Assembly: GCA_959604475.1 (NCBI GenBank)
Contig: CAUHBX010000106.1
Coordinates: 1-5,112, forward strand
Source: an uncultured Eubacteriales bacterium
Lineage (GTDB): Bacteria; Bacillota; Clostridia; Lachnospirales; Anaerotignaceae
Direction: 5' to 3'
DNA length: 5,112 nucleotides
Made by a program: the position numbers and the translations under genes. Below are positions 1 through 5,112 of the stretch, in pieces (the first letter of the stretch is position 1; every line of letters starts with the position of its first letter). Below the pieces are notes generated by a model. The model saw only the letters and a list, made by a program, of their open reading frames with translations, had not been told where the DNA came from and ran no database searches.

Positions 1-537
1 AAAAGGCTTGTTATACCTGGCATACTTTTTGCCGCCCTTATTACATTTATAAACAGTATGTCGGAGAGGGATATGCTGATGGAGCTAGCGGAGCTAATGA
101 GCTTTTTATGTAAATGGGGCGTTAAGGTATGTGCGGGGGCTTTTGTATTTATAATGTCACTTATAAAAATAGGTGTTCCAGATGTGGCAGTTATAGCCGG
201 GCGCTCCATAAAAACAGCTGCGGAGGCGGTCCCTGTAGTCGGAAGCCTGATGGCATCTGCAGCGGAAACGGCGGCAGCGCTGACATCTTCAATGGGAAAT
301 TCAATTACTGCGGCTGTAATGATATTTATAGTACTGATGAGTATAATGCCTGTAATCAGGCTGGCAGTTATCATGCTTATTTACAAGCTGACCGCCGCAA
401 TTACAGAGCCAATAGCTCCTAAGAGAATTGTTAAGTGTATAACTCGTGCGGCAGATTACACTGCTATACTTACTGGAATCGTATTTACTGCGGAAATTAT
501 GTTTATTACAGTAACGGCCCTTATGCTGGCCGTATAA
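1..537 (+). CDS. spoIIIAE: Stage III sporulation protein AE, C-terminal part (5' end outside window)
   Basis: The frame is open from base 1 to a TAA at 535-537 and gives 178 residues, so the true start lies upstream; the internal ATG at 58 is not a credible start. The Bacillus subtilis protein is about 400 residues, so roughly the C-terminal 45% is here. It is strongly hydrophobic, with likely membrane segments near visible residues 3-19, 42-59, 102-128 and 154-177. A small-residue-rich stretch contains the VPVVGS motif (visible residues 77-82), which I recognise from the SpoIIIAE family. SpoIIIAE is a polytopic mother-cell membrane protein of the SpoIIIA-SpoIIQ channel to the forespore; its exact role there is unclear. 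The identity is supported by spoIIIAF, AG and AH following in the canonical order, the next start being 16 bases downstream. The family call is very likely right; membrane segment limits are by eye. Confidence 0.93.
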   Translation, partial: KRLVIPGILFAALITFINSMSERDMLMELAELMSFLCKWGVKVCAGAFVFIMSLIKIGVPDVAVIAGRSIKTAAEAVPVVGSLMASAAETAAALTSSMGNSITAAVMIFIVLMSIMPVIRLAVIMLIYKLTAAITEPIAPKRIVKCITRAADYTAILTGIVFTAEIMFITVTALMLAV

Positions 538-553
538 GAAAGGATTTAACGGT

Positions 554-907
554 ATGTTTACTGCACTTGGCGCATATATAAAAAATATAGCCTTGCTTAT
601 GTTATTGACCATATTTGCCGAGATGGTTGTACCAGATGCGAAAATAAAAAAATATGTATCGGTTATAGTAGGTATAATAATGATTTTTACTATAGTAGGC
701 AAAATTTCGGAAGTCTTTGTTTCTTTTTCAAACGGGGATGCTGTGCTGCCAGCCTTTGAGAACGGACAGGAGAAGATGGAAGAAACAGAAGATATTAGGC
801 AGAGATTAACGAATATTCTGTATGATGAAATGGATGAAGTGGAAGAAAACACTAAAATAAACGAAGGTTTAGATATACATGTGGAGAAAGTAACTCCATA
901 TAATTAA
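554..907 (+). CDS. spoIIIAF: Stage III sporulation protein AF, short form
   Basis: This encodes 117 residues starting at ATG 554, with a good ribosome binding site (gaaagga, 538-544) nine bases upstream. The N-terminus has two membrane segments (about residues 7-26 and 33-56) separated by a short polar loop, VPDAKIKKYV, which matches the SpoIIIAF pattern of two helices joined by a 'P...KY' loop. After this comes a charged, probably helical region (residues 70-103) and then EGLDIHVEKV before the stop. SpoIIIAF is an inner component of the mother-cell SpoIIIA-SpoIIQ complex. The B. subtilis protein is about 206 residues and ends in a soluble ring-building-motif-like domain; here nearly all of that domain is absent. 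Only 23 bases separate the stop from spoIIIAG, so a simple frameshift cannot hide the missing part. Identity rests on both the N-terminal pattern and the position between spoIIIAE and spoIIIAG. Confidence 0.88.
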   Translation: MFTALGAYIKNIALLMLLTIFAEMVVPDAKIKKYVSVIVGIIMIFTIVGKISEVFVSFSNGDAVLPAFENGQEKMEETEDIRQRLTNILYDEMDEVEENTKINEGLDIHVEKVTPYN

Positions 908-930
908 AATACAAATGGGGAAGTGGGGAT

Positions 931-1494
931 ATGACATTAAAAGAGGTTTTTAAGGACAGGAAAGGCAAGCTTTTTGGAGATATACTGATTGCCGTTCTGT
1001 TCGGAGCCATGCTCATTTTAGCTGGAGACATGGTATTTGATAAAAAAGACGACAGCACGGCTAAGGCTCAGACGGTACAGAACAACTCCACCGGCAGCGA
1101 TTATATAACACAGCTTGAGCAAAAGACGGAAAGCCTTTTGTCCCAGGTTGAAGGCGCCGGAAGCGTTGATGTAATGATTACTCTGAGTTCAGGCGGCGAA
1201 GCCGTTTATGCACAGGAAAATAAAAAAAGCACATCAGAAACAGAGGAAAGCGCATCGCAGGGCGACAGCAGGGGAATTGTTTCTCAAACCGAGGAAAATA
1301 CCGTTGTTACTGTTAACAACAGCGACGGAAGTACATCTCCTGTTGTAATAAAAGAAATGACTGCGGAGATTTCCGGCATAGTAATTGTTGCGGAGGGTGG
1401 TGACAATGTAATAGTCAAAGATTCGCTAATACGTGCGGCGCAGGCGCTTTTCGGTGTTTCGGCAAATAAAGTTGAGGTATTTAAAATGAAATAA
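931..1494 (+). CDS. spoIIIAG: Stage III sporulation protein AG
   Basis: This encodes 187 residues; the B. subtilis protein is about 229. A purine-rich, G-rich stretch (917-928) serves as the ribosome binding site of ATG 931. The order is a short basic cytoplasmic N-terminus (K4, K8, R10, K11, K13), one membrane helix (about 16-34), a polar linker (36-58), then the conserved region beginning LEQKTESLLSQVEGAG (62-77) and SVDVMITLSSGGE (78-90). A Ser/Glu/Thr/Gln-rich insert follows (95-135), and the C-terminal part holds ISGIVIVAEGG (148-157) and IRAAQALFGV (167-176). In B. subtilis SpoIIIAG forms a large ring in the intermembrane space through a ring-building motif into which a beta-rich insert is placed; the polar insert here sits where that would be. 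It acts in the mother-cell membrane as part of the SpoIIIA-SpoIIQ channel. It lies 23 bases after spoIIIAF and 16 before spoIIIAH, so the genes are surely cotranscribed. Confidence 0.95.
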   Translation: MTLKEVFKDRKGKLFGDILIAVLFGAMLILAGDMVFDKKDDSTAKAQTVQNNSTGSDYITQLEQKTESLLSQVEGAGSVDVMITLSSGGEAVYAQENKKSTSETEESASQGDSRGIVSQTEENTVVTVNNSDGSTSPVVIKEMTAEISGIVIVAEGGDNVIVKDSLIRAAQALFGVSANKVEVFKMK

Positions 1495-1510
1495 AACGGG
1501 AGGTTTAAAT

Positions 1511-2182
1511 ATGTTTGCAGTTAAAAGAAATCAGGTGGTTGTTACAGCTCTGGCAGTTATGATTGCTGTCGCGGGTTATCTTAATTTTACGGAGAGCAAA
1601 TCCTCCGGAGAAATAGACAGTGTGGATTTAAATGACCCTACAAGCTATGAGGCTCTTTTAAACGATGACGGTTCAATAGCAACCTTGGCAGATGATACTG
1701 ATACAGACGGTCTTGAATTTGCACTGGGAGGAGATACGGCCCAGAGTGATGAAAGCCAGCAGGTGTACGATGACACCGGTGCTGCTATATATGTAAGCAC
1801 AACTCCGGATACATATTTTGTTCAGGCAAAACTGGACAGGGAACAGGCAAGGGCAAGTCAAAAGGATATGCTTACAGAAATGATTAATAATACAAATGTT
1901 GATGAGGCAAAAAAACAGGAATGTGCCGATAATCTTCTTGAAATTCAGCAGAGAATTGAAAAGGAAACGGCTGCGGAGGCAATGATAGAGTCAAAGGGCT
2001 TCAGCGAGGTATATGTCCGTATTGACGATGATACAGTTGATGTTGTCGTAAATAAAAGTGAGCTTTCCGATTCTGAACTTGCACAGATTATGGACATTGT
2101 AACAAGGAAAACAGGTATGAAGGAAAGCCAGGTAAGAATAAGCCCTCTTAAAAGCAGTGGAACAACCAAACAGAACGGATAA
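1511..2182 (+). CDS. spoIIIAH: Stage III sporulation protein AH
   Basis: This encodes 223 residues, close to the 218 of B. subtilis. ATG 1511 is preceded by a strong ribosome binding site, gggaggt (1498-1504), six bases away. A basic N-terminus (KRNQ) leads into one membrane helix (about 8-25). A long acidic linker (31-106) follows and then the conserved domain, YFVQAKLDREQARASQ (102-117), a helical stretch (118-160), KGFSEVYVRI (162-171), VDVVV (176-180) and a final helix and strand to about 211. The YscJ/FliF-like ring-building domain of SpoIIIAH protrudes into the intermembrane space and binds SpoIIQ made by the forespore, joining the two halves of the channel. It is the last gene of the operon: its stop codon lies inside the left arm of the terminator hairpin. 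The related operon in B. subtilis is transcribed by sigma-E in the mother cell; any such promoter here would be upstream of the window. Confidence 0.96.
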   Translation: MFAVKRNQVVVTALAVMIAVAGYLNFTESKSSGEIDSVDLNDPTSYEALLNDDGSIATLADDTDTDGLEFALGGDTAQSDESQQVYDDTGAAIYVSTTPDTYFVQAKLDREQARASQKDMLTEMINNTNVDEAKKQECADNLLEIQQRIEKETAAEAMIESKGFSEVYVRIDDDTVDVVVNKSELSDSELAQIMDIVTRKTGMKESQVRISPLKSSGTTKQNG

Positions 2183-2214
2183 AAAATAAGCGCCATACGG
2201 CGCTTATTTTTTAT
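2179..2214. terminator. Bidirectional intrinsic terminator shared by spoIIIAH and the convergent c-di-GMP gene
   Basis: The arms 2179-2194 (ataaaaaataagcgcc) and 2199-2214 (ggcgcttattttttat) are perfectly complementary over 16 bp around the four-base loop atac. The core is a GC-rich stem (agcgcc/ggcgct), flanked on one side by an A-tract and on the other by a T-tract. Read in either direction this gives a hairpin followed by a run of U, the layout of a rho-independent terminator that works both ways. The stop codons of spoIIIAH (2180-2182) and of the - strand gene (2204-2206) both lie within the arms. Confidence 0.93.
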
Positions 2215-4777
2215 CACTAGCTTTAGAAAATTCACTGCTGAACAATTCAGCGGTTACAGGCTTGCCAAAATAATATCCCTGAATTAAATCCAAGCCAGCC
2301 TTTTCAACGATATTATACTCCTCTTTAGTCTCAACACCTTCAAGGACAACAACTTTTCCGACGTCATGACAAAGCTCGGTAATAGAACGAATAAAGGTAG
2401 AGTTGAATATGTCTCTTGCAATCCCGTTTACAAAGATTTTATCTATTTTGACTATATCTGCAGGAGTATTTTTAAGTGACGCCAATGAAGAATATCCGAC
2501 ACCAAAGTCATCCATAGCAATTTGTATGCCAAGTCTCTTTAAGCTGCCCAATGTTTCGCTTACAAAGTTTTCCTCAGTCACTAAATAAGTTTCAGTAAGT
2601 TCAAGTATAATGCAGGCAGGTGAAAGCTCAAGACTTTTAAGTGTATTCTCAATAAATGATACAAGCCCTGTATCAAGCAACTGTAGGTAGGATAGGTTTA
2701 TGCTCATTTTAAAATTAGGATTATATTCACACCACACTTTGCATTGGGATGCAGCGTTGAAAAAAATCCAGCGGCCAAATTGAATTATCAAACCGCTTTT
2801 CTCCAAAATAGGTATAAATTCTATTGGAGATATATCTCCGTATTTTGAACAGCTCCATCTTGCAAGGGCCTCGGCTCCATATAGTTTTCCGCTTTCAGCT
2901 ATGACCTGAGGCTGGTAGTGTATTGAAAATCCGACAAATCCGCGTTCAATACACTCCCTAAGAAGTTCAATAAGCTCAAGAATTCTTTCTTTTTGCGGCA
3001 TAAGCTGAGGTGAAAAAAGAGTAAGCTGATTTTTACCCATATACTTTGAATGTTCAAGGGAATAGGTAGCCAGCTTCATCAGGTCCAAATAGTTATCGGC
3101 GTCGTCCGGATAGAACGCACAGCCAGCCGATACAGTGGAGAAATATTTCTTTCCTTCATGCTCCTGCTGATTTTTGAAATCATGCTGTATTCTGTCAAAT
3201 ATGTTTTGACAATCCAAAGGACTGCAATCAACGGCAACCAAACCAAATTCATCACCGTCTAGCCTGAATAAATGAGCATTTGAAGGCAGCAGTGAAGAAA
3301 TTTTATTACCTGTAATACGAAGAATTTTATCTCCGAAAGAACGGTCGTAGAGGTCATTTATATTCTTGAATGAATCCATATCCAAAACCATCAAAGCTAA
3401 TTTTTCCGAGAATTTATTATTGCCAATATATTTTTTTATTGTTTCCTCAAATTCAAAACGGTTATATAAACCGGTCATATGGTCAACATTATTATTCTTT
3501 CCCAGGTTTGTTATAATGCCTGCAAAAAGGTTTGGAACGCCAAATTCGTCGCATATCATTTTTCCTCTGCATCTTAGCCATATCCATTCGCCTCGGATAT
3601 TTTTAGCCCGATATTCGATATCGTGGTAATCTGTTCGCCCATCAGCTATACTTTGATTGCTTTCAAGAAAATATCTTGTATCGCTTGGATGTATAAGCCT
3701 GCTCCAAAAAGCAGCTGCGTTTTGAACTGTCTCTCCGGGAAGGCCAAATTCTGCAACCATTTTTGGGGAATATCTGAAAACTCCGCTTTTCATATTACCG
3801 ACGAATACATAATCATCAGTGCTAAAGGTAAGTGCCTCATAAAGATTGTCTTTATCGTAATCAAAATCAATAGGGTAACGCTCAGTATTGGTTTCTTTTA
3901 GCTTTTTTTGTGCAGCCGCAATATGGTAATCCCTTTTTTGAATATACATTTTTTCATCGGCGTGGATTATAATATCAGAAACTGTATACTGGTCCTGAGG
4001 ATAAATTTCAACTAGTCCATAACATAATGACGGGGTATATAACATGCTGCAGCGGCTTTTTTCATTTATAAGAGAGTCCTGTATATCCTTCATGCGTATA
4101 TCTGCATGTGTCTTATCTTCATCATAAAATACTATTACAAATTCATCACCGCTAAGACGGAAAATAAAATCCCTTGCGCTGAGTTTTCCCTTGGTCACAG
4201 ATGCAATATAGCGCAGAAGGTTGTCGCCTTCGTTATGACCGTACCGGTCATTTACCTGTTTTAAACCATTTACGTCATAGAGCGCAACAGTCAGCATCTT
4301 ATTTTGATTTTTTGAGTCAGATAATGCCGCAGAAAGTTTTTCTTTGCCAGAACGCCTGTTGAGCATTCCTGTAAGTTCATCTAGGCTTGCACTCTCCGAA
4401 AGCTTCATGTATTCTGTTACGTCTGTAGAATCTTGTATATGATATATTTTTCCTTTGTAATTAATAATACTGTCATAGTTTTTGTAAATGCGCCCAGTAG
4501 CAGTATTAATTTCATCCCATATACAGCAGTGGTTTTCGCCAAACTCTAATAACTCATCTATTTTACAGAAACCGCATCTGTTATTCATACCACTTTGAAG
4601 TACCTGCCAGCAAATTTTACCTTCTGGTTCATTTATATTAAATGTTGATTTCATTGTTTCATTCATATAAACAATTTTATCTGTTTCTACATCTGTTATG
4701 TAAATATTAGTATGTATACGGTCTAAGAATTTTAATATATTTTGTTTGCCTAAAATACGATAAAGGTCAGTGGACAT
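2204..4777 (-). CDS. Soluble PAS-GGDEF-PAS-GGDEF-EAL protein, c-di-GMP turnover
   Basis: This encodes 857 residues from the ATG at 4777-4775. An ATG six bases earlier (4783-4781) would add Met-Cys, but it sits only two bases from the Shine-Dalgarno sequence, so the second ATG is preferred. Domains (residue numbers from the chosen start): PAS with several cysteines about 15-125; GGDEF about 129-290, with YDVNGLKQVND (167-177), YGHNEGD and signature SGDEF (209-213); second PAS about 315-425; second GGDEF about 430-590, with signature DGDEF (507-511) and an altered YDRSFGD where YGHxxGD is usual; EAL about 597-848. The EAL domain keeps the residues expected of an active phosphodiesterase: EALAR (636-640), N694, E726, DDFG (756-759), K777, E813 and Q833. 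Neither GGDEF has an RxxD inhibitory site. No membrane helix is seen, so it is probably cytosolic. It most likely cleaves c-di-GMP to pGpG, with the first GGDEF possibly making c-di-GMP. Ligands of the PAS domains and the net activity are unknown. Confidence 0.95.
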   Translation of the reverse strand: MSTDLYRILGKQNILKFLDRIHTNIYITDVETDKIVYMNETMKSTFNINEPEGKICWQVLQSGMNNRCGFCKIDELLEFGENHCCIWDEINTATGRIYKNYDSIINYKGKIYHIQDSTDVTEYMKLSESASLDELTGMLNRRSGKEKLSAALSDSKNQNKMLTVALYDVNGLKQVNDRYGHNEGDNLLRYIASVTKGKLSARDFIFRLSGDEFVIVFYDEDKTHADIRMKDIQDSLINEKSRCSMLYTPSLCYGLVEIYPQDQYTVSDIIIHADEKMYIQKRDYHIAAAQKKLKETNTERYPIDFDYDKDNLYEALTFSTDDYVFVGNMKSGVFRYSPKMVAEFGLPGETVQNAAAFWSRLIHPSDTRYFLESNQSIADGRTDYHDIEYRAKNIRGEWIWLRCRGKMICDEFGVPNLFAGIITNLGKNNNVDHMTGLYNRFEFEETIKKYIGNNKFSEKLALMVLDMDSFKNINDLYDRSFGDKILRITGNKISSLLPSNAHLFRLDGDEFGLVAVDCSPLDCQNIFDRIQHDFKNQQEHEGKKYFSTVSAGCAFYPDDADNYLDLMKLATYSLEHSKYMGKNQLTLFSPQLMPQKERILELIELLRECIERGFVGFSIHYQPQVIAESGKLYGAEALARWSCSKYGDISPIEFIPILEKSGLIIQFGRWIFFNAASQCKVWCEYNPNFKMSINLSYLQLLDTGLVSFIENTLKSLELSPACIILELTETYLVTEENFVSETLGSLKRLGIQIAMDDFGVGYSSLASLKNTPADIVKIDKIFVNGIARDIFNSTFIRSITELCHDVGKVVVLEGVETKEEYNIVEKAGLDLIQGYYFGKPVTAELFSSEFSKASDKK

Positions 4778-4785
4778 ACACATAA

Positions 4786-4793
4786 CACCTCTT
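4786..4793 (-). promoter_or_regulatory. Ribosome binding site that favours the second of two tandem ATGs
   Basis: On the - strand this reads aagaggtg, a six-base match (gaggtg) to the 3' end of 16S rRNA. It ends two bases before the ATG at 4783 and eight bases before the ATG at 4777. Eight is close to the optimum and two is too short, so the downstream ATG is the likely start. Confidence 0.75.
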
Positions 4794-4816
4794 TTCCAAT
4801 ATGGAAGTATTTATCC

Positions 4817-4845
4817 ATTGTAAACCTTAAAAATAGTTTCTACAA
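4817..4845 (-). promoter_or_regulatory. Candidate sigma-A-type promoter for the PAS-GGDEF-EAL gene
   Basis: On the - strand TTGTAG (4845-4840) and TACAAT (4822-4817) are separated by exactly 17 bases. The -10 matches the consensus at five of six positions, but the -35 at only three of six. Transcription would begin near 4810 and give a leader of about 30 bases before the start codon. It lies in the AT-rich gap between the two - strand genes. No clear terminator hairpin follows the upstream glycosylase gene, so read-through into this gene is also possible. Confidence 0.5.
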
Positions 4846-4860
4846 GCCATTAACCATTTT

Positions 4861-5112
4861 TCACATAAAGGAATTTATTTCAAAACTCCATATACCTATA
4901 AGCTTATCTAAAGAAAATGCAGCATTAGCAGGGCTTGTGGATGGAAGTTTTATGGCTTCGGTATGTGTATTGGGATAGCAGTACTTCATATATAATTTAT
5001 AAGAAGCTGCGCCATTGCAAAATACAGCTTTAATGTTTGCAGAACGCAGGATTAAGTTTATATCAGTAGGTACCACATTTTTTATACTGCTGTCACTTGA
5101 ACCTATTATATC
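4861..5112 (-). CDS. DNA-deoxyinosine (hypoxanthine) glycosylase, C-terminal part (5' end outside window)
   Basis: The frame is open from the window edge at 5112 to a TGA at 4863-4861 and gives 83 residues; a GTG at 5076 is internal and not the true start. The visible protein begins DIIGSSDSSIKNVVPTDIN, continues with NIKAVFCNGAASYKLY and ends with LPSTSPANAAFSLDKL followed by a Trp. This is the C-terminal pattern I recognise from the DNA-deoxyinosine glycosylase branch of the uracil-DNA glycosylase superfamily, in which the SPAN segment replaces the usual HPSP motif 3. Family members are roughly 160-180 residues, so about half the gene is missing, including the N-terminal motif I. The enzyme removes hypoxanthine, formed by deamination of adenine, from DNA and so starts base excision repair. 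It is on the same strand as the c-di-GMP gene and 83 bases upstream of it. No functional link between them is evident. Confidence 0.87.
   Translation of the reverse strand, partial: DIIGSSDSSIKNVVPTDINLILRSANIKAVFCNGAASYKLYMKYCYPNTHTEAIKLPSTSPANAAFSLDKLIGIWSFEINSFM

Noticed and set aside
129..422. A 97-codon + strand frame inside spoIIIAE
   Set aside because: Out of frame with spoIIIAE, Cys/Gly/Asn-rich without any domain; a shadow of codon use in the real gene.
301..852. A 183-codon open frame on the - strand over spoIIIAE and spoIIIAF
   Set aside because: It lies wholly opposite two recognised genes, has no recognisable domain and a low-complexity Ser/Ile-rich translation; it is the antisense shadow of the real frames.
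1945..2235. A 96-codon - strand frame running across the terminator into spoIIIAH
   Set aside because: It overlaps spoIIIAH antisense and crosses the terminator hairpin, and no family is recognisable.
4236..4250. Inverted repeat tgaccg-tac-cggtca, considered as an operator
   Set aside because: It is inside the coding region, where it encodes part of the conserved DRYGHN motif of the first GGDEF; six-base arms can arise from those codons by chance.
4784..4860. The gap upstream of the c-di-GMP gene, considered for a c-di-GMP riboswitch
   Set aside because: The gap is only about 80 bases and the predicted leader about 30, too short for a c-di-GMP aptamer; no aptamer-like pattern was seen.
5074..5076. 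GTG as the start of a separate 71-residue protein
   Set aside because: The frame stays open to the window edge, and the upstream residues fit the deoxyinosine glycosylase family, so the GTG is an internal valine codon.

Overview
The window carries the 3' half of a sporulation stage III A operon, so it comes from an endospore-forming Firmicute. The AT-rich codon use, the short spacings and the flanking genes (a multidomain c-di-GMP protein and a DNA-deoxyinosine glycosylase) suggest an anaerobic Clostridia lineage, perhaps near Lachnospiraceae. That placement is an inference from style, not from a marker gene.

Layout. Positions 1-537 (+) are the C-terminal 178 residues of SpoIIIAE, whose start lies before the window. 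It is followed, with gaps of only 16-23 bases, by spoIIIAF (554-907), spoIIIAG (931-1494) and spoIIIAH (1511-2182). The operon ends at a perfect 16-bp inverted repeat (2179-2214) that should terminate transcription in both directions. The convergent gene on the - strand (2204-4777) encodes a soluble PAS-GGDEF-PAS-GGDEF-EAL protein. An 83-base gap upstream of it holds a plausible sigma-A-type promoter and a strong ribosome binding site. Beyond that, 4861-5112 (-) is the C-terminal part of a DNA-deoxyinosine (hypoxanthine) glycosylase that runs off the window end.

How the genes work together. SpoIIIAA-AH are made in the mother cell during engulfment. With the forespore protein SpoIIQ they form the channel ('feeding tube') across the two membranes around the forespore. 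SpoIIIAG and SpoIIIAH supply ring-building domains related to type III secretion and flagellar ring proteins. The two - strand genes have no evident link to sporulation. One makes and/or breaks down the second messenger c-di-GMP, and the other removes deaminated adenine from DNA.

No clearly new system is visible. The points most worth a second look are an unusually short SpoIIIAF, a degenerate second GGDEF domain beside a fully conserved EAL domain, a cysteine-bearing N-terminal PAS domain, and the shared terminator that contains the stop codons of both converging genes.
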